Source: Turnera subulata
Taxonomy: Eukaryota > Streptophyta > Magnoliopsida > Malpighiales > Passifloraceae
Length of the DNA stretch: 64,000 nt
Assembly (NCBI GenBank): GCA_028386065.3
Contig: JAKUCV010000418.1
Span: forward strand, 1 to 64,000
Reading direction: 5' to 3'
Shown one piece after another: positions 43,600 to 55,711 of the stretch (its first letter is position 1; each line of letters begins with the position of its first letter). Made by a program: the position numbers and the translations under genes. The notes beneath the pieces were generated by a model. That model had not been told where the DNA came from. It did not search any database and saw nothing but the letters and a program-made list of their open reading frames with translations.

Positions 43600-45570
43600 T
43601 CTCATAGGCAATGAAGTACTCTTCCCGGGTTTAGCTTCACCCCGAATTTACTATAATAATGTACAACATTGCCATGTTGTGTTGTTGTGTTTTCCATTTT
43701 TTATTTTTAGTATTTTCGTTAAAATACAAACGCTCTTCTATTTGTTTCTCTCCCAGCACGGCTGAGAATATATTGAAGGGAGGATTTGTGTAATGTAGTT
43801 CTCGTGTACTTTTGTTTTGTGGTTTGGTCTGGAGTGTCAATTCAATTCAATCTTACAAGAAATACTAGATCCATTCTGTGCTTTTTTTTCTTTTTTTGTT
43901 ATCAGGCCTTGTCAGCTTACTTATCAATCACACTTCCTTGATTCATCAAAAACAGAAAAAAGACAGGATAAAAAGATTACAGAAAATAAAAGGTAAATGG
44001 CCATTCTGACATGGAAAATATTGTTTTAGCGGGCCCAATAGCAGGGAGAGGCCACTTTAAACCTGAATATCTTGAGTTGGACTGAAATTTGGCCCCTTAG
44101 GTTCAAAAGGTCCCCAAACTCAGTCTCACATGATAAAAAATCATAACTATATCCAGGAAAATATTTGTATTTATTGAAACATCCATCTCAAGAGCACAAT
44201 GGAATTACAATTTACAGCTCTAAGGACATAAATGCAATTGTGAAGTACATGACTGGAGGAAACTCCATAATTCGGCCTCCCCCTACTTTAACTCCTAAAG
44301 TCTTCTCAAGCTATTATTGGTCAACTGTGAACGTCAAAATGCAAGCTTTCATTCCATGGAGGAGGATCATTTAGTCATGTTACATGAAGGAGTAGGTGTA
44401 AAACTCTCTTTGCCAGGAAACCAGCATTAACGGGGAGCTATTATTAGCCCATGTATGTATCTGCTACACCGAATGGCAGATACGTAAATAACAAAGAAAA
44501 AAACAGCACAGTAGAATCTCGATTTTTTCATTTCTTTAACACCAAGACTTTGACCTCCCGGACCATTGGGATCCATTTCCTGCCCGCGCGTTTAAGTTAC
44601 GTTATTTTATTCCTCTAAAATTCTATCTTGCCAGGACTTTCCTGGGCCCGCGCGTTTAAGTTACGTTATAAAATTTATTCCTCTAAAATTCTATCTTGCC
44701 AGGACTTTCCTGGGCCCGCGGGCCCACCAATTGAACAAAGTATTATTGTCTTTTTTTGACTACCCAATTAAACAAAGCAATTTTTTATTAAGAAAAGAAA
44801 ACGGATGTGAAAAGCACGCGCAATTCATTATCACAAAACTTTGTCATTATCACAAAGTGTGGTTTTATCCATTTTGGTGCTGGACTTTCACTTTAGCTTT
44901 CTTTTATGATAGGAATCGAATTACCCCTTTTTTGTTTTTGTTTTCTTCGATTTAAATTGGCGTTTATAGACAATTTGTCATCCTGCTAATCTTCTGCGCT
45001 CGCAATATTCCCGGAAATGGGTTAGGTTGTCGAATCATGAAGATTTGAATGGGCTCTTTTTGTAATAACTAATGTACTTCGAAACTGTTTAGTGAATTAA
45101 GGGGTACGTTCTACAACATTGTATATGTCTCAAACCTCTGAATAATTTTTCCCATGTTCTCTTTTTCTATGAAATCTTTAGAGGTTACCCTTATTCTCTT
45201 AACCTGATTAAACTTTGAATTATAGTATTCGTCAGCACACACACAATTCTTTGTGATGATAATTCCTCCACTTTTTCGTGTGTTCATATAGGATGGATTT
45301 TTTCAGGCTGAATTGATGCACTGCCTTACTTGATGGTTACTTGCAACAGAATCTCTAAGGAGTGGTACTGGCCATTACAGATTGCAATTGGTATTCTTAA
45401 TCTGAAATCTGGTTTTGTATGGCGACTTCCTTCCAACTTGTGCGGAATACAAGGTAGTAGATCAGCATTATAAAAGAAAAGAAGTTATACTACTCTGAAG
45501 ATTATAATGTTATTTAACTGTCAAATCATAGCACCCAATGCTGACAATTGTTTTTTTATTTTTATTTTTT
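43600..45570. other. Intergenic spacer between SDR genes 2 and 3
   Basis: No gene seen. It holds the paralogous spacer blocks and the 64-bp tandem duplication listed separately. The last part (from about 45420) matches the promoter regions of genes 1 and 2. Confidence 0.5.
44582..44720. repeat. Tandem duplication, 64-bp period
   Basis: GCCCGCGCGTTTAAGTTACG starts at 44582 and again at 44646. The rest of the unit (ATTCTATCTTGCCAGGACTT) follows in both, with a small insertion in the second copy. Confidence 0.85.
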
Positions 45571-45731
45571 TGGACCGTTGAAAAATCTCGGCATTCTAGT
45601 GTGTTCCGTTTTACAAGAAAGCCGTGGCAGCAGAGTATGTATATACATTAGAAACTGAATCCACAATATCTCAGTTCTTCTGCTGAATCCTTTCCTCGAG
45701 CAATCGATCTTCTAGCCAGTGAAGAACAGTC

Positions 45732-47371
45732 ATGGCTCCTCCACACAGGGTCGCCAATATTGTAGTGCCTACTGTTGTCCTGCCTTCGCTAATCCTCTCC
45801 CTCCCGCTAATACTCGTTTCCAAGATTCTAAAACGAGCAAAACGATCCATATTCAGTGAAAAGATTGCTGGAAAAGTGGTACTTATCACTGGGGCATCTT
45901 CAGGAATCGGTGAAGTATGTGCATATATATAGATATACATATATATCCTACATGCATGTTCAAGTTATTACAGTTATTTCTTTTATATACAATAGATCAG
46001 GTCTTTCTAATTATGTGATATTGAGCTTTGTAGCATCTAGCATATGAGTATGCAAGAAGAGGAGCACGTTTAGCTCTTGTTGCTAGAAGGGAAGACCGTC
46101 TCCGAGAAGTTGCTAATAAGGCCCGGACACTGGGGTCCCCGGATGTTATAACCATCCAAGCAGACATATCCAAGAGCGAAGACTGTAAGAGGCTTGTTGA
46201 TGAAGCAGTGAATCATTTTGGACAATGTAAGAATAAGTCATCAACTGCTATTTTCTTTTAAAAATTTTGAGGCTTTTATGTTTTGTTGATCAAATTTTGT
46301 CTGTTTTTTATGGCAACAGTGAATCACCTGGTCAATAATGCTGGTGTTTCTCAACCAGGAATGTTTGAGGATTGCACCCAGATATCTGATTATGAAAGAA
46401 CTATGGTATGTCTAGGTTCCCACTAAAGTGAATAGAAATGAAATTTCTTAGAAATTCCTGATTGGTGTGATGTTTTTAACCAATATGTACCTCAAAAATT
46501 CCTTTCTTTTCTGCTATTAAATAGTACTGCTCTCTTTTTTTTTCCTTACCTTTTCATTCTTCGTGCCTTGACAAATTAAGGGGTAAAGGGAAGCTCTTAT
46601 TTTAGCAATAGAAGAACTAATAATATTAGATCTTCTCACCAGTTTGATGTATTTGTTTTGGGAGATTGAAGTACTTTAGGATTATCTGTAACAACTAAAC
46701 CTTTGCAGGACGTTAATTTTTGGGGTAATGTTCGAACCACGCATCATGCTGTTCCACACTTGAGGAAAAGTAAAGGGAGGATTGTTGTGATCTCTTCAGT
46801 CATGTCATGGTATCCTATTGCTAGATCGACCTTTTACAGTGTAAGAATTTTAAAGCTAAGTGGTCAATCAACTAATCCCTTTTCTTCTTGGAAACATTTA
46901 TGTGATCCGTAACATTTCTGAATGACTCTCCAGGCATCAAAAGCAGCTGTGTCGGCCTTCTACGAGACATTACGTGTTGAATTTGGTTCAGACATTGGAA
47001 TAACTATTGTCACGCCTGGTGTAGTCGATTCAGAAATGACCAGATCTATAGATAAGGTATATACTATATACTATATACTAGTCTTCTGCTTTAACCATCT
47101 TAGTCTTGTCAATTACACAATAACTAGGACATTAATTGTTTTTTTGTGATAATCCTTTTAGGGTGACTTGAGGGATACGCCGGTTATGCCAACAGTGCTT
47201 TGTGCTAAATCAATTGTGAAGAGTGCCTGCCGGGGAGATAGCTACTTGACAGAGCCATTTTGGATGAAGATGTTCTATCTGGTCCACCTTATTTGTCCCG
47301 AATTTACACACTGGTCCAACCACCGTAAAGTAGCAGCAGCCAAGAAGGCTTCCAACAATAAAACATCATAA
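45732..47371 (+). CDS. SDR gene 3: 11-beta-hydroxysteroid dehydrogenase-like
   Basis: Exons 45732-45914, 46034-46226, 46320-46405, 46709-46840, 46934-47056 and 47162-47371 give 308 residues. It belongs with genes 1 and 2 but is clearly older: it lacks one residue near the N terminus (MAPPHRVAN) and one after NNAG (GVSQPGMFEDC). TGASSGIG, NNAG, ISSVMSW and YSASK are intact. The C terminus reads NNKTS, so the KKxx di-lysine seen in genes 1, 2, 4 and 5 is lost (Lys at -3 only). Both W-box cores are mutated in its promoter. Localisation or expression may therefore differ from its neighbours; this is inference. Confidence 0.9.
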
Positions 47372-47399
47372 ATTCTGAACATCTTGGGTGCTATCTTCT

Positions 47400-49090
47400 C
47401 ATAGGGAAGAGAAGTACTCTTCTGGGTTCAGCTTCACACCGAATCTACCATCAAAATGTAGAACATTGCCTTGTAATGTTGTTTCCAGTTTTTATTTTTA
47501 TATTGAGGGAGGACTTTGTAATGTCGTATGCTTTGGTTTTTGCTTTTTTGTACTTTGGTTTGGTATTTGGAGTGAGGGTGATTTCTTTTTTTTTTTTTGA
47601 ACAGTGTGTGAATTTATACTTTCTTTCAAGAACTATTAGATCCATTCTGTGCTCTTTTTCTTTTTTTGTTATCAGGCATTATGTGCTTATTAATCACACT
47701 CCTTAGTTCATCCCAAAGAAAAATGTTGGGATAAAAAAATAACAGGAAATAAAAAGAAAATAAAACACGTGGCCATATGGTTCTGGCCCTCTGGGCCACC
47801 TTCCATGGAAAATAATGTTTTAGTGGGCCCAATGACTGAAATATGAAAAGTCTTCTCAAGCTATTGTTGGTCAATTTTGGACGTCAAAATGCAAGCTTTC
47901 ATTCCATGAAAAAGAGGATCAATTAGTCAAGCACATCAAGGAGTAGGAAGGAAAAATATTATTGAGCCCATAACAAAATACAGCATAGAAAATGATTCTC
48001 AAAAAAAAAATAATAATAAAATACAGCATAGAAGATTCTCGAATTCTCATTTCTTTCATACCCAAGAGTTTGACCTCCGGGGCCATTGGATCCATCTCCT
48101 GCCGGGCGGTTTTAAGTTACATTATTTTATCCATTAATGATTCTGTCCTCCTGAACTCTCATGGGCCCACAGGCCCACCAAATGAACAAAGCGCGGTGCA
48201 TGTTTGGTGCTGCACTTTCTCACTAGGTTTCTGTTGTTATGGGAATCGAGTTATACCCATTTTTTTTCTTTTTTTTTTTCTTCGATTTAAAATTAAATGG
48301 CTGTAAGATCATTTGTGATCCTACTAATCTTCTGCTCTTACCGGAAATGGATTAGGTTTTCCAATCGTGACGATTTAGATGGTCTCTTTTTTGTAGTAAC
48401 TATTGTACAATATGTCAACCTTGAATAATTTTTTTCTCCTTTGGTTCTTTTATGAAATTTCTAGAGGCTACCCTTGATATATATATTATACCCGTTGGGC
48501 CATTACCGGGAGAGCACAGGCCCGAGGACCGTTTGAATTAGGGTACTCGTCAACAGACACACTTCTTGTAGTCTGTGTGCTCATATAGGATTTATTCATT
48601 TGAACACCAAAACAGGAGACATGGCCACTTTCTTTATTTTATGAATTTACTATTATAAACATACCGACGGTGCTAAATTGGATTCAAAGCCTAGGCTTGC
48701 AAAAGAAGAAAAAAGGCTTCGAGATAGAGTGCATCATAGAGCACTCGAGTTTATTTTATATCACAAGTTGACAACAAAGTTGTCCTCGAGAAGTGTTTAT
48801 CTAATAGTTTTTTCCTCCTCTCTTATCGACATTGATAAAAAAAGTATTAGTATTGGTTCTTGGAAGGAAAGAAAAGGAAAAGAGGTATTGACATCGAAGA
48901 GTCTGCCACCTATACAGCAGTATACACTAAACAAATGAAGAACACCAACGTTTTTTCTTTGTTTTTTGAACCAAAGAACACCAACGTTGAACAAGTAAAA
49001 TAGTACTGAGTAGTGGCAGTTTTCTCAAATCTTTTATAATCTTTTGATTCACATGGTTGCCATGCCAGGGCCAGGCAATGTATCTCTACC
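47400..49090. other. Intergenic spacer between SDR genes 3 and 4
   Basis: No gene. The left half is the paralogous spacer of units 1-3. From about 48600 the sequence (CCAAAACAGGAGACATGGCC, then GCTAAATTGGATTCAAA) matches the region before gene 5 at about 51878-51978, so promoters of genes 4 and 5 were duplicated together with the genes. Confidence 0.5.
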
Positions 49091-49249
49091 CTTATATAAA
49101 TATCAAACGCTTCCATCTTGTAAGAACATCGTAAATCGAATCCGTTCTCTTCAGCTAGCTGGATCTCTTTCTCTCCTCCTTTCATTAACAAAAAGAATCT
49201 TTTTTCCCCTCGAACTCGATCCGTTGATCTGCTCAAGAACAACTCAGTC

Positions 49250-50911
49250 ATGGCACCAAGTCACACCGCCGCCAATATTGTGGTTCCTACTATAGTTCTC
49301 CCTTCTCTGATTCTTTCACTGCCGTTGATACTGGCTTCTAAGGTTCTTGGTCGGATTAAAAGATCCCTCTTCAAGGAACATATGAAACAAAAAGTTGTGC
49401 TAATCACCGGAGCCTCTTCTGGTCTTGGTGAGGTATGTATAATGTAGAAGGAAACAGTCTTTGTCTATATAGTGATTAATTAATTAGACATAGTAGAAGG
49501 GTTTAGTTATGCATGTTTGGCTTTGGAAATTTTGCAGAATATTGCATACGAGTATGCCAAGAGAGGAGCACGTTTGGCCCTTGCTGCTAGAAGGGAGGAT
49601 CGCCTCCAAGAAGTTGCAAAGAAGGCCAGGACATTGGGTTCTCCTGATGTTATTGTCATCCGGGCAGACATAGCCAAGCCCGAACACTGTCAGAGACTGG
49701 TTGATGAGGCAGTGAGTCATTTTGGACAATGTAAGACTAATTTAAAGTTTGGTTGGTTTTTTACCTTATTCAAGGCTTTTAATTGTAGAGATTAATTTAA
49801 AGTTGTTTTTTTGTGTGATGATGACTCATATGTTCTATGCAACAGTGAATCACCTAGTGAACAATGCTGGTATCTGGGAAGCAGGATTCTTTGAGGATTG
49901 CACCGATGTTTCTCGTTATGAAAGAGAAATGGTATGTCTTTTAGGTTCAAGCTGCTCTATTTTAACATCCCGTTGCTAGTATTGCATTAAGATTGTAGTG
50001 TCTATTGAATTATGGGGAAAAGACATAAAGGGCAACAATAAAGTTCTTGATTTAGATGCTGCAACTCTGTTTTCTGGATATTACTATTGCACCTCCTCTG
50101 CCTTTACAAATGTCTCTTGAAAAGTTTAAGAATTCCCAAAATGAGAAAATCTTGATAGCATATAGTCTGTGACATTGAATGAACGAGTTTTAAGTAGTTG
50201 CATTTGGAACTTGCTTTCTCATCATAGGATCATCTGTAACAAAACTACTCTTTTTTGGTTCTTCAGGACATCAATTTCTGGGGTACTGTCCGTACCACAC
50301 ACCATGCTGTTCCCCACTTGAGGAAAACTAAAGGGAGAATTGTAGTCATTTCTTCCGTCCTCGGATGGTATCCAGCGCCTAAATCAAGCTTTTACAATGT
50401 AAGAAATGTAGTCAGTAGTTATTTATTCAGTCATTTTTTTTCTTGAGTGTAAAATATCATCTGCTCAATTGATGTTTCTGCAATCACTTCAGGCATCCAA
50501 AGCAGCCGTAACAGCCTTTTTCGAGACATTGAGTGTTGAATTTGGTTCGGATATAGGAGTAACAATCGCCACTCCTGGTGTATTGGACTCAGAAATGACA
50601 AGCGGCAATTTCCTGAAAGAGGTATCAACTATATCTTGTGTGCCTACTCTCATCTACTTCCTCGACTCACAATAACTGGACTAATGATTGTTCTTGTTGT
50701 CTACTTTCAGGCTGAAATGCAAGATACACCTATTATGCCAGTAGCTGCTGCTGCTAAATCAATTGTAACCAGTGCTTGCCGGGGTGATAGGTATCTGACT
50801 GAGCCATTTTGGATGAGGATAGTTTTCCTCGCGCAGCTCATTGTTCCTGAATTTCTGAACTCATTTAACCACAAGCGAATTGCTGCAAGTCTTTCAAAGA
50901 AAACAGCCTAG
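49250..50911 (+). CDS. SDR gene 4: 11-beta-hydroxysteroid dehydrogenase-like
   Basis: Exons 49250-49432, 49538-49730, 49846-49931, 50267-50398, 50493-50621 and 50711-50911 give 307 residues. Splice positions match genes 1-3, but exon 5 is two codons longer (SGNFLKE) and exon 6 three codons shorter. The anchor IVVPTIVLPSLILSLPLIL is nearly the same as in gene 1. The cofactor motif reads TGASSGLG (Leu for the usual Ile). NNAG, ISSVLGW and YNASK are intact, and the C terminus is KKTA. It pairs with gene 5. The product is predicted to be an ER-anchored SDR with its catalytic domain in the cytosol, from the basic patch after the anchor and the KKxx tail. Confidence 0.9.
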
Positions 50912-50929
50912 AAGAACCTCATCATATCC

Positions 50930-52200
50930 TTATTTTCTTCGACAAAGAAATTAGCATGTTCCGTGCTTCATCTTCTGCACAAGTTTGGCCTGTTCCCACT
51001 TTCTTTGTTCTTTTTTTCCTTTCTGCATTTTTTTCCTTGGGAATAAATATGGAGTTTATAATGTATTCTATTACTTCTCCACGAGTTGAGTAATTTAGGA
51101 ACAGTTTTTTTGTAACATATCTTCTGGAATATTATAAATGGATCAATGCCGTGTGTTTGTGATCTTCCCCATATTCTATAATGCGATTGCACAACAAACT
51201 GGAACAACGATATTTTGCAATACTCTTTTGGATTCAGATGAAAGTTTTTCCCTCTGTCCAGAAATGACTGTAAACATTGTTTGCCTGGGAAAGGTACTTG
51301 GCATAGCCATAGTGCACTAGGATGGCCTCTGTACTGCAGGTTGTTTCTCCTGAAGAGATGACAGGGCTTGCAAATGAAAGCTACCCTTGCAAGAATATAT
51401 ACCTTGGGATCAACATCTCCAAGTAAAAGAAATTTCCTGTCCTTGCTTAAGCCCAGTTACAAAATTCAAGTGTGCTATGTAGTTACCTTACATAGTTTTG
51501 TACAGTACTCAAAGAAGTTTGCTCCTCTGTGCCATTCCTAATTGGTACTGCAATTTCTCCGTAATACCAATTCATTCCACTTCTTCCACAAGAGCAATGG
51601 ACTAGTCTAGGGGTCTCCACTACAACAGAAATTACTAGAAAACAATACATCAAACTCCAGGCGGGGCAAGCTATACTCACCTGCATATCAACATCCCCAA
51701 CACCATATTCCATGTCTTGAATATCTTGGTCCTGTCAATAGTACTCACTGTACTATCTTTCAAAAGTTTGTAGATTTATTGCCGGAATTCATCAAACTTT
51801 GAATTATAGTGTCCGTCCTCAGCCCGCTATTTTGTTATGATAATTCCCCCGACCCACCCCCCAACAGCTACTCATTGAATACCAAAACAGAAGAGATGGC
51901 CACTTGCTTTTTTTTTTTTTGTTATTTTTATGAATCTCTGTTATGAGCGTCGCTCGGCTGCTAAATTGGATTCAAATTTATTAGCACGTTATCTGCCAAG
52001 AACGTTGTATTTGGGATAAGTTTCTGTATCGATACTTTTGTAGAATTTTTTTTGAGAAAAAGACAGTACCGGGAAGAGTCTGCCACCTATGACCCCTATA
52101 ATACTGAAACAAGTAAAAGACGCCAACGTTGAACAAGTGAAATGTTGACTAGTGGCGGGTTTCTCAGATAATTTATTTTCAATTTACATGACCATGAGCA
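50930..52200. other. Intergenic spacer between SDR genes 4 and 5
   Basis: No gene recognised. The right part (from about 51870) is the duplicated promoter region shared with gene 4. Confidence 0.45.
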
Positions 52201-52359
52201 GCAGCCGAAGTATATCTCTCTTTCTATATAACAATATCAAGCGAATTCCCGGAGAAATTCATCTAGTAATAACATCAGGAAGCCGAATCTGTTCTCTTGA
52301 GCTAAACCCTTTTTCTCTCGAACTCGATCAGTCGCTCTAGCTGCAAGAACAACTTAGTC

Positions 52360-54055
52360 ATGGCTCCAAGTCACACCGCCGCCAATATTGTGGTTCCTGC
52401 TATAGTTCTCCCTTCTCTGGTTCTTTCACTGCCGTTGATACTGGCTTCTAAGGTTCTTGGTCGGATCAAAAGATCCCTCTTCAAGGAAAATATGAAAGGA
52501 AAAGTTGTACTGATCACTGGAGCATCTTCTGGTATCGGTGAGGTATGTACTTATATAATATAACCCATGTCTGTGAAATATTAGTTACTGTTTCAAGAAA
52601 TGATCTTTTGTTGTGTAGCTATTGATTATTAAACAAAGTAGAGAAGGGTGTAGTTATGCGTGTTTGGTTTCTTTGCAAATTTTTTTGCAGAGAGTAGCCT
52701 ATGAGTATGCTAAGAGAGGAGCACGTTTAGCCCTTGTTGCTAGAAGGGAGGATCGCCTCCAAGAAGTTGCAAAGAAGGCCAAGACACTGGGTTCCCCTGA
52801 TGTTGTTGTGATCCGGGCAGACGTAACTAAGCCTGAAGACTGTAAGAGACTCGTTGATGAGGCAGTGAATCATTTCGGACAATGTAAGATTAAGTTTAAG
52901 TTGGTTGGTGTTTTACCTTTTTCGAGGGTTTTAATTGTAGATTAAAGTAGTTTGTTTATGCGGTTTGACTCATGGGTTTTATACAACAGTAAATCACCTG
53001 GTGAATAATGCTGGAATCTGGGAAGCAGGATTCTTTGAGGATTGCACCGATGTATCTCGTTATGCAAAAGATATGGTATGTCTTTAGATTCAAGCTGCTT
53101 CATTTTGACATCCCATGTTGTACTCATTAATGCACTAAGATTGAAGTGTCTAAAGCCAATTGACCTGTGGGAAAAAGAAAGAATTATGCTGTCACTAACC
53201 AAAGTTCTTTAACTATATTTAACTAAAGTTCTTTTCTTGGAAAGTGTAAGATTGCAAGGATGGTGAACTCTTGACAGCATACTAGCATCAGTTCACATCA
53301 GATTTAATCACGATTTTGGAGCTGTTCATTTGGGAATTGCTTTCTCTTGGGATTATCTATAACAAACAACTTCTTTCATGTCTTTGCAGGACATCAATTT
53401 CTGGGGTACTGTGCGCATCACGCATCAGGCTGTTCCACACTTGAGGAAAAGTAAAGGGAGGATTGTAGTGATCTCTTCCACCCTTGGATGGTATCCGGCC
53501 CCTAAATCAAGCTTTTACAATGTAAGAAAGTTGGTCAGTAGTTATTCAGTCATTTTTTTGGAAAGATTTATCTTCTGATCAATTGATCTTTGCAATGACT
53601 TCAGGCATCCAAGGCGGCTGTAACGGCCTTTTTCGAGACATTAAGTGTTGAATTTGGTTCAGATATAGGAGTAACAATTGTCACTCCAGGCTTGACTGAC
53701 TCAGAAATGATAGGAGGAAATTTTCTAAAAGAGGTATTACATCTTTGTGTCTGAGTAATCTGAATTCTCAAGTAGTTGTGTAATCAATCTCAACTAGTAA
53801 TATACTTAATTCTCAATGACTGGATTAATGATTGTTCTCGTGCTACTATTTCAGGCTGAAATGCAAGATACCCCTGTTATGCCAGCAGATGCTTGTGCTA
53901 AATCAATTGTAAACAGCGCTTGCAGGGGAGATAGGTACCTGACAGAGCCATTTTGGATGAGGATAGTTTTTCTGGCACAACTCCTTACTCCTGAATTCTT
54001 GAACTGGTTTAACCACAAGCGAGTTGCTGCCGGCATTACAAAGAAAACAGCTTAG
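52360..54055 (+). CDS. SDR gene 5: 11-beta-hydroxysteroid dehydrogenase-like
   Basis: Exons 52360-52542, 52691-52883, 52990-53075, 53390-53521, 53605-53733 and 53855-54055 give 307 residues. TGASSGIG, VARRED, NNAG, ISSTLGW and YNASK are intact, and the C terminus is KKTA. It is the closest relative of gene 4 (roughly 88% by eye). Differences cluster in the loop after the active site (GLTDSEMIGGNFLKE against GVLDSEMTSGNFLKE), which in SDRs lines the substrate pocket, so the two may differ in substrate. That is inference. Confidence 0.9.
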
Positions 54056-54079
54056 ATTAGCCACTCTTATGTCCTTCAA

Positions 54080-54950
54080 TTTCTTAGGGAAAGAGATTGG
54101 TTTGATCTGTGCTTCATCTTCTCTACAAATACCTTCTAATAAGTGCAGGATTCATGTACTAGACTATTTCCTCGCTTGTTGAGTGATTTTGAAACCTTTT
54201 CTTTCAGTTTAGAAACTTTGTATTTTAACATATACCCTGGAATAATGCGAACAGGTCAGTGTTCAATATCATGTGTAATGTGTTTGTAACCTTATCCATT
54301 TCTGTAATGCGGTTGCACAAACAAACTCGGTTGGACATTGATATTTTGCAATTTGGGGCATAAATGAAAGCTTGTTTAGCCGTGCTAAAGAAAAGGCAAG
54401 AGGCTTTGTATTCTCTTTTGGGCCTAACCTCTATAGGTTCAAAAAAAAAAAAGACAAGAAAGGGTTGTACTTTTTCCTTTGGTAAATGAAACGGCCTTAA
54501 GGGCCCATTATACATACGAACAAAACAGTACTCAAAATTTGCCAGCGAACCAGCCTATCATGGGCAATGCAATAAATCCACAAGAATGGTAGGAGGATCA
54601 TGAGAACTAAATGAATCAAAATCCTGTCTTGCACCCGAGAGAGGTTGGTTAGTATATATCTACACATTTGTTAGCTTTCCCCTAAGTGTGAATTTGTATC
54701 ACCCATTCTTCTCAACTGTGAGGAATCCTAATGCCCCACACGTAGAATTGAGCTTCAACCGCATATGAAGTCTTTTTCAGAAAGATCGATCAAAAATAGT
54801 AAATCTACTTTACAAAGTATGTACTTCAATCATAACCCCAAATAAAGGGAGCAGAAAGTAAATACTTCAAGAGCCAGTTTGGGGTAGAGGTTATGTCTTT
54901 ACGTGCTTAAATGGTTTTAGGACAGCTAGCTGTAAAAAAAAAACACAGTT
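54080..54950. other. Intergenic, no recognised gene
   Basis: 3' flank of SDR gene 5, then AT-rich spacer. Nothing coding is recognised. Confidence 0.4.
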
Positions 54951-54952
54951 TT

Positions 54953-55229
54953 CAGCACCCCTATGGCCCAAGACCTTCCCCTTCCTTTTAGATGTGGGAT
55001 TCCGTCACATTCTCCCCCACCGAATCTGACGACGCCCCCGTCGTCGACCGGGCATCCTGCCTACTCCGTCCCCACGGAGCGCTTGGCGTGACATCGGAGT
55101 TGGGTCGGGTCGACTCCGTCACGGGGTCATTACCCTCTCCCCAAAAGGTCAACCTAGTGGGGTGTGCAGCACCCCTGTATATATGGCCTAAGACCTTCCC
55201 CCTCCTTTCCGATGTGGGATTCCGTCCTG
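54953..55229 (-). mobile_element. Miniature direct-repeat (TRIM-like) element with snRNA-type promoter motifs
   Basis: Two direct repeats of about 57-63 bp (54953-55009 and 55167-55229) enclose 157 bp. On the minus strand the repeat reads TGTGACGGAATCCCACATC and ends GGGGTGCTG. A purine tract GGTGGGGGAGAA (rc of 55010-55021) directly precedes the TGTGACGG end, as in an LTR element. The right repeat carries ATCCCACATCG (55210-55220, minus), identical to the upstream sequence element of plant snRNA genes, followed 25 bp later by TATATAT (55178-55184), close to the spacing of Pol III U6 promoters. The left repeat has ATCCCACATCT and no TATA. The element class is inferred. Confidence 0.5.
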
Positions 55230-55610
55230 TCTTGCCAAAAGTGGCGTCTTTTCTCACTGTTTTTGTACATGTCTATCAATTACTAGTACTATCAACTATC
55301 AAGAAAATGACTCATTGAATCAACTTCTAGTGTCAAGATAATTACTCTTTTCCGTCCTTTCTCCAGCTTATGGGGCCACGATCCAACTTCTACCCATGTT
55401 CCTAATTTATTTAATTTTTTTTAAGGTTTTTCTTCGTAGAAGTATATATCCATATACAAAAGCTACCTACCTCCAGGTCCTACCTTGGGTATCTCGTCGC
55501 CTGGTCATACCCATGTTCCTAGCTAAGGCTGATGCACTCTCTTTTTTTCTAATGGAATACATAATTTATTGATTGATGATTAATTAACAATATGCACTGT
55601 CTCTTTTTTT
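55230..55610. other. Promoter-side spacer of SDR gene 6
   Basis: No gene. A TATA box (TATATATAAG, 55620-55629) follows, about 85 bp before the start codon of gene 6. Confidence 0.4.
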
Positions 55611-55711
55611 CATGAATTCTATATATAAGTAAGCACTAGTCTTGTCTGATCCATTCTTTTGCTTTTTTAACAGGGAAGTGAAACACAACTCTGCCTTCTC
55701 CCAAAGAAGGC

